DNA of 64,000 bases from Geodermatophilaceae bacterium NBWT11 (GTDB lineage Bacteria > Actinomycetota > Actinomycetes > Mycobacteriales > Geodermatophilaceae), in NCBI GenBank assembly GCA_014218215.1, contig CP043652.1:1488001-1552000 (forward strand), read 5' to 3'. Positions 26,828 through 35,999 of the stretch are shown piece by piece. The notes under the pieces were generated by a model. It ran no database searches. It had not been told where the DNA came from and saw nothing but the letters and a program-made list of their open reading frames with translations. Within the stretch, counting starts at the first letter, position 1; every line of letters starts with the position of its first letter. The position numbers were made by a program, and so were the translations under genes.

Positions 26828-28012
26828 ATGAGCACCCCCCTGCGCGTCGCGATGATCGGGCACGCCTTCATGGGCGCCGCCCACTCGCAGGCCTGGCGCA
26901 CCGCCCCCCACTTCTTCGACCTGCCGCTGCACCCCGAGACGGCCCTGCTGGTCGGCCGGGACGCCGCCCGCACCGCGGCCGCCGCGGACCGCCTGGGCTG
27001 GGCGGCCACCAGCACCGACTGGCAGGACGCCGTGCAGCGCCCGGACGTCGACCTGGTCGACGTCTGCACCCCCGGCGACACCCACGCCGAGATCGCCATC
27101 GCCGCCCTCGAGGCCGGCAAGCACGTGCTGTGCGAGAAGCCGCTGGCCAACTCCGTCGCCGAGGCCGAGGCCATGGTGGCCGCCGCCGACCGGGCCGCCG
27201 AGCGCGGCGTCCGGGCCATGGTCGGGTTCACCTACCGCCGCGTCCCCGCGATCGCCCTGGCCCGCCGGCTCGTCGCCGAGGGCCGGATCGGGGAGGTGCG
27301 GCACGTCCGCGCGGCCTACCTGCAGGACTGGATCGCCGACCCCGCCGCCCCGATGTCCTGGCGGCTGGAGGCCGACAAGGCCGGCTCCGGCGCGCTGGGC
27401 GACATCGGCGCGCACGTGGTCGACCTGACCCAGCACATCACCGGCGAGCAGGTCACCGGGGTGAGCGCGGCGCTGGAGACCTTCGTCAAGGAGCGTCCGC
27501 TGCCCGCCGCGGCCGGGTCGCTGTCCGGCACGGCCGGGGAGGGCACCGGCTCGGTCACCGTCGACGACGCCGCGGTGTTCCTGGCCCGGTTCTCCGGCGG
27601 CGGACTCGCCACCTTCGAGGCCACCCGCTTCGCCCTGGGTCGCAAGAACGCGATCCGGATCGAGGTCAACGGGTCACTCGGCAGCCTGGCCTTCGACTTC
27701 GAGGACATGAACGTCCTGGAGTTCTTCGACGGCGCCGACCCCGACGAGACCGCCGGCTTCCGACGGATCGTCGTCACCGAGCCCGGGCACCCCTACGTCG
27801 GCGCGTGGTGGCCGGCCGGGCACGGGCTGGGCTACGAGCACGCGTTCACCCACCAGGTCGTCGACCTGGTCGGTGCCCTGGCGGCCGGCGAGCAGCCCAC
27901 GCCGTCCTTCGCCGACGGGCTGGCCGTGCAGCGGGTGCTGGACGCCGTCCAGCGCAGTGCCGCCGACCGCTCCGTCTGGACCCCCGTCCCCTGCTCACCG
28001 AGGAGCTCCTGA
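26828..28012 (+). CDS. Gfo/Idh/MocA-family sugar dehydrogenase
   Basis: 394 residues. The N-terminal Rossmann fold has [18 protein letters not shown] (GxGxxG variant GHAFMG) and the family motif [21 protein letters not shown] with the EKP catalytic Lys near residue 103. The C-terminal domain has [25 protein letters not shown] with the GDIGxH motif. Such enzymes oxidise inositols, glucosides or other sugars with NAD(P)+. GAGAGGA lies about 6 bases before the ATG. The stop overlaps the isomerase start as TGATG. Its substrate is presumably what the upstream ABC transporter imports. Confidence 0.9.
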   Translation: MSTPLRVAMIGHAFMGAAHSQAWRTAPHFFDLPLHPETALLVGRDAARTAAAADRLGWAATSTDWQDAVQRPDVDLVDVCTPGDTHAEIAIAALEAGKHVLCEKPLANSVAEAEAMVAAADRAAERGVRAMVGFTYRRVPAIALARRLVAEGRIGEVRHVRAAYLQDWIADPAAPMSWRLEADKAGSGALGDIGAHVVDLTQHITGEQVTGVSAALETFVKERPLPAAAGSLSGTAGEGTGSVTVDDAAVFLARFSGGGLATFEATRFALGRKNAIRIEVNGSLGSLAFDFEDMNVLEFFDGADPDETAGFRRIVVTEPGHPYVGAWWPAGHGLGYEHAFTHQVVDLVGALAAGEQPTPSFADGLAVQRVLDAVQRSAADRSVWTPVPCSPRSS

Positions 28013-29016
28013 TGCCCCGCCCCGTCACCCTGTTCACCGGCCAGTGGGCCGACCTGCCCTTCACCGAGGTCTGCCGGCTGGCGTCGGGCTGGGGCTACGA
28101 CGGACTGGAGATCGCCTGCTGGGGCGACCACCTCGACGTCGTGCGGGCCACCGAGGACGACGCCTACCTGCGCGGGAAGAAGGACCTGCTCGAGCAGCAC
28201 GGGCTGTCGGTGTTCGCGATCAGCAACCACCTCAACGGCCAGGCGGTCTGCGACGACCCGATCGACGAGCGGCACGCGAACATGGTCGACCCGCGGGTGT
28301 GGGGCGACGGCGACCCCGAGGGCGTCCGCCGCCGGGCCGCCGAGGAGATGAAGGCCACCGCACACGCTGCGTCCGCGCTCGGCGTCCGGACCGTCGTGGG
28401 GTTCACCGGGTCCTCCATCTGGAAGACCGTGGCGATGTTCCCCCCGGTGCCCGAGTCCATGATCGACGCCGGGTACCAGGACTTCGCCGACCGCTGGAAC
28501 CCGGTGCTCGACGAGTTCGACGCCGCCGGCGTCCGGTTCGCCCACGAGGTGCACCCCTCGGAGATCGCCTACGACTACTGGACGACGGTCCGGACGCTGG
28601 AGGCCATCGGCCACCGGGAGGCCTTCGGGCTGAACTGGGACCCCAGCCACTTCGTCTGGCAGGACCTGGACCCGGTCGGCTTCCTCTGGGACTTCAAGGA
28701 CCGGATCTACCACGTGGACTGCAAGGACGCGAAGAAGCAGGTCGGCAACGGCCGCAACGGCCGGATGGGGTCGCACCTGCCCTGGGCCGATCCCCGCCGC
28801 GGCTGGGACTTCGTCTCCACCGGGCACGGCGACGTCCCGTGGGAGGCGTGCTTCCGGATGCTCAACACCATCGGCTACGCCGGCCCGATCTCGGTCGAGT
28901 GGGAGGACGCCGGGATGGACCGGCTGGTGGGTGCCCCGGAGGCGCTGGCCTTCGTGCGCAACCTGGCCTTCGACCCACCCACGGCCTCCTTCGACGCCGC
29001 CTTCTCCCGCAGCTGA
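28012..29016 (+). CDS. Sugar phosphate isomerase/epimerase family protein (TIM barrel)
   Basis: 334 residues of the AP-endonuclease-2/xylose-isomerase-like family. The start [19 protein letters not shown] and [15 protein letters not shown] are typical, and conserved metal-binding positions appear as [32 protein letters not shown] and [10 protein letters not shown] (Glu, Asp, His, Glu). Partner of the dehydrogenase; together they resemble two-step modules in which a keto-sugar from the oxidoreductase is isomerised, epimerised or dehydrated. Start by ATG overlapping the preceding stop. Exact substrate unknown. Confidence 0.87.
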   Translation: MPRPVTLFTGQWADLPFTEVCRLASGWGYDGLEIACWGDHLDVVRATEDDAYLRGKKDLLEQHGLSVFAISNHLNGQAVCDDPIDERHANMVDPRVWGDGDPEGVRRRAAEEMKATAHAASALGVRTVVGFTGSSIWKTVAMFPPVPESMIDAGYQDFADRWNPVLDEFDAAGVRFAHEVHPSEIAYDYWTTVRTLEAIGHREAFGLNWDPSHFVWQDLDPVGFLWDFKDRIYHVDCKDAKKQVGNGRNGRMGSHLPWADPRRGWDFVSTGHGDVPWEACFRMLNTIGYAGPISVEWEDAGMDRLVGAPEALAFVRNLAFDPPTASFDAAFSRS

Positions 29017-29060
29017 CCCCGCCACCCGGCGCCGCGGCCCCGGGTGGAACATGGCCTCTC

Positions 29061-30356
29061 GTGAGCAGCACAGCACCAGCCCCCGCCGGAATCCCCCGAC
29101 GGGGGCTGGTGCTCGTCGCGGTGGCCATCGTGCTGACCGGGTTCAACCTGCGGACGGCGGTCAACGGCGTCGGCCCGGTGCTGCAGGAGATCGAGGCCGG
29201 CCTGGGCATCTCCTCCGGTGCCGCCGGGCTGATCACCACCATGCCGCTGCTGTGCTTCGCGGTGATCGGGTTCGCCGGACCGCCGCTGGCCGCCCGGTTC
29301 CGCGACGGGCACGTGCTGGCCGCCGCCCTGCTGGTGATGGCCCTGGGCGTGCTCGGCCGGGCCGCGGCGCCGTCGTTCTGGCTGTTCCTGCTGGGCACCG
29401 TGGCCACCATGGTCGGCGGGGCGCTGGGCAACGTGCTGCTGCCGGGCATCGTCAAGCACTGGTTCCCGCACCGCACCGGGCTGCTGGTCGGCGCCTACAG
29501 CACCACGATGGCGATCGGCGGCGCCGTGGCCAGCGTCTCGACAGCGCCGATCGCCGAGTCCGTGGGTGCCGACGGGTGGCGTTGGGCGCTCGGGGTCTGG
29601 GCGGTGTTCGCCGTCCTCGCCGTCGTCCCGTGGCTGCTGGTGCCGCGGCGGACCGCGGCGACCGGCACGCCCCGCGGCGCCGTCCGCCTGCGGGTGCTGG
29701 TGCGCTCGTCGCTGGCCTGGCAGCTCGCGGTGTTCTTCGGGCTGCAGGCCATGCAGGCCTACGTGATCGTGGGCTGGACGGCGCAGTACCTGCGCGACGA
29801 GGGCATGTCGGCCGCAGCGGCAGGGGTGCTGGTGGGCGTGAACGCGCTGATCGTCATCCCGCTGAACGCGCTGGTGCCCTCGGGGGCGGTCCGGCAGTCC
29901 TGGCAGCGCCCCATGCTGGTCGGCTTCATGGCCTGCTACCTGGTCGGCTGGACCGGGCTGCTGCTCTCCCCGCTCACCCTGACCTGGCTGTGGATGTCGA
30001 TGCTCGGCATCGGGATGGGCACGTTCGCGATGGTGCTGTCGCTGCTCGGGTTGCGGGCCCGGACGCCGGAGACGGTGAACGCGCTGTCCACCGTGGTGCA
30101 GGGCTGGGGCTACGCGATCGCCGCCGTCGGCCCGCTGCTGGTGGGCCTGCTGCGCGGGCTCACCGGCGGGTACACCGGCATGTTCGTGCTGGTCTACCTC
30201 GGGGTCGCCGGGCTGTTCGTCACCGGTTGGCTGGTCTGCGCCGACCGGCAGGTGGACGACGAGGTGCCCGAGCTGCGCGCGGACCCCGACACCCGCGAGG
30301 ACGTCGAGGTCGAGGCGGCCGGCGTGGAGTCCCCGGTCGTGGTGGAGCCCCGCTGA
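29061..30356 (+). CDS. CynX/NimT-type MFS transporter
   Basis: 431 residues with 12 membrane helices. The start [32 protein letters not shown] is the signature of the cyanate permease/CP family, whose members move cyanate, nitroimidazoles or other small molecules. The C-terminal 40 residues are acidic and cytoplasmic. The GTG at 29061 is chosen because the sequence before it belongs to the previous intergenic region. It ends with a tandem TGATGA double stop. Convergent with dcd, whose reading frame continues antisense through this gene. Confidence 0.86.
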   Translation: MSSTAPAPAGIPRRGLVLVAVAIVLTGFNLRTAVNGVGPVLQEIEAGLGISSGAAGLITTMPLLCFAVIGFAGPPLAARFRDGHVLAAALLVMALGVLGRAAAPSFWLFLLGTVATMVGGALGNVLLPGIVKHWFPHRTGLLVGAYSTTMAIGGAVASVSTAPIAESVGADGWRWALGVWAVFAVLAVVPWLLVPRRTAATGTPRGAVRLRVLVRSSLAWQLAVFFGLQAMQAYVIVGWTAQYLRDEGMSAAAAGVLVGVNALIVIPLNALVPSGAVRQSWQRPMLVGFMACYLVGWTGLLLSPLTLTWLWMSMLGIGMGTFAMVLSLLGLRARTPETVNALSTVVQGWGYAIAAVGPLLVGLLRGLTGGYTGMFVLVYLGVAGLFVTGWLVCADRQVDDEVPELRADPDTREDVEVEAAGVESPVVVEPR

Positions 30357-30944
30357 TGAGTCGCGGACGCTGGTGTCCGTGATGGAGAAGTTGCGGTACG
30401 AGCGGGACGGCGTCGGCCCCCGCTGGTCCTGGTAGCGCGAGCCGTAGACCGAGCTGCCGTAGGGGTGCTCGGACGGGCTAGACAGCGTGAACAGGCACAG
30501 CTGGCCGATCTTCATCCCCGGCCACAGCGTGATCGGCAGGTTCGCCACGTTCGACAGCTCCAGGGTGATCGAGCCGGAGAACCCCGGGTCGACGAAGCCA
30601 GCCGTGGAGTGGGTGAGCAGGCCGAGCCGGCCCAGGGAGCTCTTCCCCTCCAGCCGCGCCGCCAGGTCGTCGGGCAGCGTCACGACCTCCAGCGTCGAGC
30701 CGAGCACGAACTCCCCCGGGTGCAGCACGAAGGGCTCACCGGCCGCCGGCTCGACCAGCGTGGTCAGGTCGTCCTGCTGCTGGGCGGGGTCGATGTGGGT
30801 GTACCGGGCGTTGTTGAACACCCGGAAGAACCGGTCCAGCCGGACGTCGATGCTGGAGGGCTGCACCAGTCCCGCGTCGTGGGGCTCGATGCCCAGGCGG
30901 CCGTCGGCCAGGGCCGCGGTGATGTCGCGGTCGGACAGCAGCAT
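30357..30944 (-). CDS. dcd: dCTP deaminase with no stop codon at the expected end
   Basis: The first 190 residues are a canonical actinobacterial dCTP deaminase, which makes dUMP or dUTP from dCTP for thymidylate synthesis. Visible blocks: [27 protein letters not shown]-type [49 protein letters not shown] with the catalytic Glu region, and [13 protein letters not shown] near the usual C-terminus. No stop follows. The frame reads through TCATCA, which is the complement of the MFS double stop, and continues antisense to 28875, for 690 residues in all. I mark the end at the last codon before that point. The ATG has TACGGT seven bases upstream. Confidence 0.85.
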
Positions 30945-30951
30945 GGCGCGA

Positions 30952-30957
30952 ACCGTA
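30952..30957 (-). promoter_or_regulatory. -10 element of leaderless dcd
   Basis: On the minus strand TACGGT ends 7 bases before the ATG at 30944. Confidence 0.55.
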
Positions 30958-31020
30958 ACCGACGCCGTGCGCATGAGAACTAGCTCATCCACCGCTCACC
31001 GGCCCGTCACCGGGCTCGCC

Positions 31021-31026
31021 CAGGGT
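31021..31026 (+). promoter_or_regulatory. -10-like element of the phosphotransferase-like gene
   Basis: CAGGGT ends 6 bases before the GTG at 31033. Confidence 0.4.
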
Positions 31027-31032
31027 CGGTGG

Positions 31033-32226
31033 GTGACCACTCCGCTCCTCGTGCCCGCCGCCGGCCCGGTGCTCACCGACCGCTGGCCCCGCTCGCTGCA
31101 GCTGCTGCTCGGGGACGCCGCGGTCGACCTGTGGTCGGCGGCGCTGGCCCCCACCGGCGCCACGCTGCGCTCGCTGCGGGCCACCTCGGTGTCGCTGCGC
31201 GCCGACGGCGCCGCCACCGTGCAGTACGCCGCGGCCCTGGTCGACGCCGCCGGCACCCCCACCCGGGACACCCTGGCCGCGGTCACCGGCAGCCGGATCC
31301 CCGACGGCGCCGCGGTCCTGGCCGGGGAGGTCGACGGGGGCACGGTGCACGTCGGGCTCTGGCGCTGGCCGCTGGACCCCGCCCTCCCGGCACTGGCCTG
31401 GGCCACCTCGGCGGCTGCCGTCCGCCGGCGGCTCCCCGCCCTGGGCGTCCCGGCCGAGGAGGCCGTGCTGCGGCTGCGGGCCTACCGGCCCGGCCGCCGC
31501 GCCGTGGTCGAGGTGGTCGCCCCGGGCGGATGCTGGTTCCTCAAGGTGGTGCCCCCCGCGGCGGTCGCCGGGCTCGCCGGCCGGCACGACCTCCTGGTCG
31601 GCGCCGTCCCCGCCCCGCCGGTGCTGGCCCGCACCGACGACGGCGTGCTGGTGCTGCCCGCGCTCCCCGGCACCCCGCTCAGGGACCTCCTGGACGACCT
31701 CCCCGCCCTCGTCCCGGCCCTGGACGGCGTGCTCGACGCGTTGCCCGCGTCGCTGGCCACGCTCCCCCGGGTGCGCACCCCGCTGGACCGTGCCGCGGGG
31801 CACGGCGCCGTCCTCGGCCTGGTCACCCCGCACCTGCGGCCCCGGCTCGACCGGCTGACCGTGGCGCTGGCCGCCGTCGACCCCGGGGACCACCCGCTCG
31901 TCCCGGTGCACGGGGACTTCTACGAGGCCCAGCTGCTGCTCGCCGACGGCGCGGTCTCCGGTCTGCTCGACGTGGACGGCGCCGGTGCCGGACACCGGAT
32001 CGACGACTGGGCCACGCTGCTCGGGCACCTCGTCGTCCTGGGTCGGGACGACGTCCGCCGTGCCGTGGCCGCCGCCCTCCCCTGGCCCGCCGGGCAGCTG
32101 GCCGCCCGGGTGTCGGCGGTGGTGCTGGGCCTGGCCACCGGGCCGTTCCGGGTGCAGCTGGCGGGCTGGCCGCGGCGCACCGAGGCCCGGCTCGCGCTGG
32201 CCGAGCAGGTGCTCGCCGGGGGATGA
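31033..32226 (+). CDS. APH-family phosphotransferase-like protein
   Basis: 397 residues. The C-terminal half has the aminoglycoside-phosphotransferase/choline-kinase pattern: the catalytic loop VPVHGDFYEAQLLL near 293-306 (HGDFYxxQ instead of the usual HGDxxxxN) and the metal-binding SGLLDVDGAGAGHRIDDWA near 312-330. A glycine-rich N-lobe is less evident. The N-terminal 100 residues are Ala/Leu-rich and not recognised. Substrate unknown; homologs act on sugars, antibiotics or maltose. The GTG has CAGGGT six bases upstream and no strong ribosome binding site. Confidence 0.72.
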   Translation: MTTPLLVPAAGPVLTDRWPRSLQLLLGDAAVDLWSAALAPTGATLRSLRATSVSLRADGAATVQYAAALVDAAGTPTRDTLAAVTGSRIPDGAAVLAGEVDGGTVHVGLWRWPLDPALPALAWATSAAAVRRRLPALGVPAEEAVLRLRAYRPGRRAVVEVVAPGGCWFLKVVPPAAVAGLAGRHDLLVGAVPAPPVLARTDDGVLVLPALPGTPLRDLLDDLPALVPALDGVLDALPASLATLPRVRTPLDRAAGHGAVLGLVTPHLRPRLDRLTVALAAVDPGDHPLVPVHGDFYEAQLLLADGAVSGLLDVDGAGAGHRIDDWATLLGHLVVLGRDDVRRAVAAALPWPAGQLAARVSAVVLGLATGPFRVQLAGWPRRTEARLALAEQVLAGG

Positions 32227-32316
32227 GAGAGCGCTCATCGCGCTCTCCCGGAGGCCTCACCCGGCGCACCGAGAGTGGTCCCTGACAGCGAAGGACCCCC
32301 ACCCGAGGAGCTCACC

Positions 32317-32625
32317 GTGAACCGTCCCGCCACCTGGAAGACCGTCACCTTCGGCGTCGCCCTCACCGGTCTCGGCATCGCCGGCGCCGGCGTCGCGGTC
32401 GCCGACGACGACACGACGCCCGCCCCCACCAGCTCCGTCACCGCCGTGGACACCGACGGCGACGGCACCCCCGACACCACCCCGGACGACGCCACCCCCG
32501 ACACCGCGACCCCGGACGACACCACGCCGGACGACGCGACCCCCGACACCGCGACGCCGGACGACGCGACCCCGGACGCCACCCCGGACGACGTCGACTC
32601 CCCGGACGACACCCCCGACGCCTGA
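32317..32625 (+). CDS. Small exported Asp/Thr/Pro-repeat protein
   Basis: 102 residues, not assigned to a family. A signal peptide covers about 1-29 (FGVALTGLGIAGAGVAVA then DDD). The mature protein is a low-complexity run of TPDD, ATPD and TPDT units with an early DTDGDGTPD stretch that resembles a calcium-binding type 3 repeat. The net charge is strongly negative. The GTG has GAGGAG about 6 bases upstream. It lies convergent to the OmpR-type two-component operon, which begins on the far side with another Asp-rich exported protein. Confidence 0.7.
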   Translation: MNRPATWKTVTFGVALTGLGIAGAGVAVADDDTTPAPTSSVTAVDTDGDGTPDTTPDDATPDTATPDDTTPDDATPDTATPDDATPDATPDDVDSPDDTPDA

Positions 32626-32637
32626 CCGTCCACCCCA

Positions 32638-32698
32638 GGCAGGGGAAGCCCTGCACCCCCTCGCGAGTCCCGGAGGTGGGTGCAGGGCTTCCCCTGCC
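32638..32698. terminator. Bidirectional terminator with 21-bp perfect stem
   Basis: Arms at 32638-32658 and 32678-32698 are perfectly complementary over 21 bases around a 19-base loop. It separates the convergent Asp-rich gene and response regulator. Confidence 0.8.
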
Positions 32699-32713
32699 GG
32701 AGGTCGGGGCGGA

Positions 32714-33376
32714 TCACGCCGCCAGGCGGTAGCCCATCCCCCGGACGGTCTCGATGCGGGCGGCACCCAGCTTCTTGCGCAGGTAGCGCACGTAGACGTC
32801 GACGACGTTGGAGCCGGGGTCGAAGTCGTAGCCCCAGACGTGCGAGAGCAGCTGCTCGCGGGCCAGCACCTGGCCGGGGTGGCGCAGGAACGTCTCGGTG
32901 AGCGCGAACTCCCGGGCGGAGAGGTCCACGGTCCGGCCGGCGACGTGAGCGCGGCGGGTGCGCAGGTCCAGCGACAGGTCGCCGACGGTGAGCACGGTCA
33001 GCTCGGCATCCTGCCCGCGCGGGGCCAGCCGCAGCCGCACCCGGGCCAGCAGCTCCTCGAACCGGAACGGCTTGGGCATGTAGTCGTCGGCCCCGCCCTC
33101 CAGGCCCGCGACGGTGTCGGTGACGGAGTCCCGCGCGGTGAGCACGATGACCGGGATGGTGCAGCGCTCGGCCCGCAGCGCCCGGAGGACGGCGAACCCG
33201 TCGAGCACCGGCAGCCCGATGTCGAGCACCATCAGGTCGTGCTCGCCGCTGCGGGCGGCGTCCCGGGCGGCGAGCCCGTCCCCGACCACGGTCACGGTGA
33301 ACCCGTTGGCCTTGAGGCCCTTCTCCACGAACGACGCGATGCGCGGTTCGTCCTCGGCGATCAGCACACGGCTCAC
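32714..33376 (-). CDS. OmpR/PhoB-type response regulator
   Basis: 220 residues. Receiver domain at 1-120 with EDE at 8-10, phospho-acceptor Asp52 in DLMVLDIGLP and Lys near 101 in YMPKPF. The C-terminal winged helix has LSAREFALTETFLRHPGQVLAREQLLSHVWGYDFDPGSNVVDVYVRYLRKKLG, cut here to its landmark segments LSAREFALTE and GSNVVDVYVRYLRKKLG. The GTG start overlaps the kinase stop as GTGA. Regulon unknown; the flanking Asp-rich genes are candidates. Confidence 0.93.
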   Translation of the reverse strand: MSRVLIAEDEPRIASFVEKGLKANGFTVTVVGDGLAARDAARSGEHDLMVLDIGLPVLDGFAVLRALRAERCTIPVIVLTARDSVTDTVAGLEGGADDYMPKPFRFEELLARVRLRLAPRGQDAELTVLTVGDLSLDLRTRRAHVAGRTVDLSAREFALTETFLRHPGQVLAREQLLSHVWGYDFDPGSNVVDVYVRYLRKKLGAARIETVRGMGYRLAA

Positions 33377-34890
33377 GGGTGGTCTCCAACAGGTTCGGGG
33401 ACGTCGGCGGTCGCCGTCGACTCGTCGACGGTGGTGTCGGGGGACGGCGGGGCCAGCTGCGCGGGCAGCACGAGGGTGAAGGTGGCGCCGTGGCCGGGGA
33501 CGGAGTCCAGGGCGACCCGGCCGCCGTGCGCGACCGCGATCGCGCTGACGATCGACAGCCCCAGCCCCGCGCCGTCGGTGCGCCGGGCACCGGCCTGCCC
33601 GCGGCCGAAGCGCTCGAACACCCGCTCCCGGTCCTCGACGGCGACGCCGGGGCCGCTGTCGGCGACCCAGAAGCGCAGTTCGTCTCCGATGAGCCGGCTG
33701 CCGATGCCGATCCGGTCGCCGGGTGACGTCACGTGCACCGCGTTGTCGGCCAGCGCCACGACGGCCTGGGTGACCCGTTGCGGGTCGAGCACGGCGTCGA
33801 GGTCGGCGACGTGCTCGAGCACCCACTGCCGGTCGCCCAGCCCGCCGACCTTGGACACCACCTCGGTGGTGAGCGCGGCGACGTCGACCGGACGGGGCTG
33901 CACGAAGGCCGGCTGCTCGGCCTTGGCCAGCAGCAGCAGGTCCGAGACGATCCGGTTCATCCGGTCCAGCTCGTCGTCGACCAGCGCCACGGTCTCGCGC
34001 ACGTCGGCCGGGTCGGTGGGGTCGAGCACCTCGAGGTGGCCGCGCACGATGGTGATCGGCGTCCGCAGCTCGTGCCCGGCGTCGTCGACGAACCGGCGCT
34101 GGGCGGCGACCCCGGTCTCGACCCGGTCCAGCATCGCGTTCACCGAGCGGGACAGGTCGGCGAGCTCGTCCCCGGGCCCGTCGGGCACGTCGATCCGGCC
34201 GGACAGGTCGGTCTCGGTGATCCCCTGCGCGGTGGCGGCGACATCGGCGACCGGCCGCAGGATCCGGCCCGCCACCACCCAGGCGCCGCCCGCGGCGGCC
34301 AGGGAGGTCAGCAGGCCGACCAGCAGCATGAGGCGGGCGGTCTCGTCGGCGGGCTGGCGTTCGGCGTCGGCGAAGAACGCCGCGACGACGACGCCGGTCT
34401 CCGGGCTGCCGGTCAGCGCCACCGGGACGGCGACGTACAGCACCTCGCCGGCCCCGGAGGCGTAGCTGCCCGACCGGACGTCGGTGACCGAGCCGACCAG
34501 CCCGGTGAACGCGGCGTCCTGGGACAGCAGCACCGGCGCCTCGATGCGGCTCTGGAAGCGGTACACGCCCTCGACGTAGCCGAGGAACTTCTCGTTCGGC
34601 CGGGCCTGGTTGTAGCTGATCACCGTCTGCAGCACGTCGGCCACCGAGGCGAAGGGCTGCCCGGTGCGCGGGTCGAGGCCGGTGTCGACCAGGGCCCGGA
34701 ACTCGGTCACCTCGGCCCGCAGCGACGCCGCCATCCGCTCGTCGGTCTCCCGCACCAGGATCCGCCAGGTCAGCAGGGTGACCGTGGCCAGGGAGAGCAG
34801 CACCAGCAGCAGGACCCAGCCGATGATCCGGGTGCGGGCAGCACGGGGCGCCCACCGTCGCCGGCCCCGGCTGCTGCGCTCAGTCCTCAC
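33373..34890 (-). CDS. Sensor histidine kinase partner of the OmpR-type regulator
   Basis: 505 residues from the GTG at 34890. Membrane helices lie near 22-42 and 186-207, enclosing an extracytoplasmic sensor of about 140 residues. HAMP (ILRPVADVAATAQGITETDLSGRI) is followed by the HisKA segment RRFVDDAGHELRTPITIVRGHLE with the phospho-His, then the ATPase domain with ADNAVHVTSPGD, DSGPGV and GAGLGLSIVSAIAVAHGG. An in-frame ATG at 34938 is possible but overlaps the upstream gene by 59 bases. Neither start has a clear ribosome binding site, so coupling to the upstream gene is likely. Confidence 0.88.
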   Translation of the reverse strand: MRTERSSRGRRRWAPRAARTRIIGWVLLLVLLSLATVTLLTWRILVRETDERMAASLRAEVTEFRALVDTGLDPRTGQPFASVADVLQTVISYNQARPNEKFLGYVEGVYRFQSRIEAPVLLSQDAAFTGLVGSVTDVRSGSYASGAGEVLYVAVPVALTGSPETGVVVAAFFADAERQPADETARLMLLVGLLTSLAAAGGAWVVAGRILRPVADVAATAQGITETDLSGRIDVPDGPGDELADLSRSVNAMLDRVETGVAAQRRFVDDAGHELRTPITIVRGHLEVLDPTDPADVRETVALVDDELDRMNRIVSDLLLLAKAEQPAFVQPRPVDVAALTTEVVSKVGGLGDRQWVLEHVADLDAVLDPQRVTQAVVALADNAVHVTSPGDRIGIGSRLIGDELRFWVADSGPGVAVEDRERVFERFGRGQAGARRTDGAGLGLSIVSAIAVAHGGRVALDSVPGHGATFTLVLPAQLAPPSPDTTVDESTATADVPEPVGDHP

Positions 34891-35221
34891 CGTCGTCGTC
34901 AACGTCGTCGGCGTCGTCGGTGTCCCCGTCGTCGTCATCGTCGCCGCCGTCGTCGTCGCCGTCGTCGTCCACCGGCGGGGGCGGGACGACGTCGGTGGGG
35001 GTCACCGGGGTGTCCGGCGGGGGCGGCTCGACCGTGGGCGTGGGCTCCGGCGTCGGGACGACGGAGGGCAGCGGGACGGTGATCGGGGCCGGCTCGGGGC
35101 CGGGGTCACCGGCGGCCGGCCGCAGCGCCACCCAGCCCAGCCCGAGGACGGCGACGAGGACCAGGGCCCCCGCCACCAGCCACAGGACCGACCGGGTGCG
35201 CACGGTCCGACGGTGGAGCAG
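34880..35221 (-). CDS. Membrane-anchored Asp-rich protein, first gene of the two-component operon
   Basis: About 113 residues. A single membrane helix (VLWLVAGALVLVAVLGLGWVA) is followed by a Pro/Thr-rich stretch (TPEPTPTVEPPPPDTPVTP) and a C-terminal tail of about 30 residues that is almost all Asp and Gly. The start is uncertain: CTG at 35221 has AGGAGG 8 bases upstream, GTG at 35203 is the next choice, and ATG at 35263 would overlap the divergent hydrolase start. The gene overlaps the kinase start. The poly-Asp tail could bind cations outside the membrane. No family recognised. Confidence 0.6.
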   Translation of the reverse strand: MLHRRTVRTRSVLWLVAGALVLVAVLGLGWVALRPAAGDPGPEPAPITVPLPSVVPTPEPTPTVEPPPPDTPVTPTDVVPPPPVDDDGDDDGGDDDDDGDTDDADDVDDDGED

Positions 35222-35261
35222 GGTGGTGACCTCCTGGTGAGAACCCGATGAGAGGACTCTC

Positions 35262-35999
35262 ATGTCCGCAGCACCGCAGCAGGTCTCCGTCCCGCTGAGC
35301 GACGGGCGGTCCATGCGCGCGCTGGTGGTGCGCCCCGACGGGGAGGCCCCCGCGGGCGGCTGGCCGGGGGTCCTCGTCGTGCACGAGGCCTTCGGGCTGA
35401 CCCCGGAGATCACCGAGGTGGGCCGCACCTTCGCCGACCGGGGCTGGGTGGCCGTCGTCCCCGACGTCTTCAGTGCCGGGAACAAGCTGGGCTGCCTGGT
35501 CCGGTCGATGCGGGAGATGGTCGGCGGCCGACCCGGCGCGGTGGTCGACGACCTCGTCGCCGTCCAGCAGTGGCTCGGGGCCCGCGACGACGTGGACGGC
35601 GACCGGACGACGGCGATCGGCTTCTGCATGGGCGGTGCCTTCGCCCTGCTCATCGGCTCGCTGGCGCCCGCCGGACTGCGCGCGGTGAGCGCCAACTACG
35701 GCCAGCCGCCGGCCGAGGACCTCGACCTGACCCGCTGCCCGCCGGTGATCGCCAGCTACGGCGAGCGGGACAGGACGCTGTCGGGGGCGGGGCCGGCTCT
35801 GGAGGCGCGGTTGACCGCGGCCGGGGTCGAGCACGAGGTGAGCACCTACCCGGGTGCGGCGCACTCGTTCCTGACCGGGGACCACAGGCTGCTGGGGTTC
35901 GTGCCGCTCCCGGGGACGTCGTACGTGACCAGCGCCGCCGAGGAGGCCTGGCCGCGGATCTTCGACTTCCTGGAGCGGCACACCGCGGTCAGGACCTGA
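35262..35999 (+). CDS. Dienelactone hydrolase family protein
   Basis: 245-residue alpha/beta hydrolase. The dienelactone-hydrolase triad is visible: nucleophile Cys122 in IGFCMGGAFALL, Asp170 in SYGERDRTL and His201 in PGAAHSFLT, plus Glu42 in VVHEAFGL, which in this family interacts with the Cys. It would hydrolyse dienelactones from chlorocatechol-type degradation or related esters, but no catechol genes are nearby. GAGAGGA lies 5 bases before the ATG. The 3' end overlaps the convergent methyltransferase by 11 bases. Confidence 0.9.
   Translation: MSAAPQQVSVPLSDGRSMRALVVRPDGEAPAGGWPGVLVVHEAFGLTPEITEVGRTFADRGWVAVVPDVFSAGNKLGCLVRSMREMVGGRPGAVVDDLVAVQQWLGARDDVDGDRTTAIGFCMGGAFALLIGSLAPAGLRAVSANYGQPPAEDLDLTRCPPVIASYGERDRTLSGAGPALEARLTAAGVEHEVSTYPGAAHSFLTGDHRLLGFVPLPGTSYVTSAAEEAWPRIFDFLERHTAVRT

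Noticed and set aside
28875-30354. Dcd C-terminal extension of about 490 residues as a real domain
   Set aside because: It is exactly antisense to a well-conserved MFS transporter and is a Gln/Arg/His-rich shadow translation, so it is more likely a missing stop than a fused domain.
32438-32656. Antisense frames over the TPDD-repeat gene
   Set aside because: Repetitive G+C-rich sequence opens all frames; only the plus frame has a signal peptide and ribosome binding site.
35261-35263. ATG at 35263 as start of the Asp-rich membrane protein
   Set aside because: It overlaps the divergent hydrolase start codon and leaves no promoter; a downstream start with AGGAGG is more likely.
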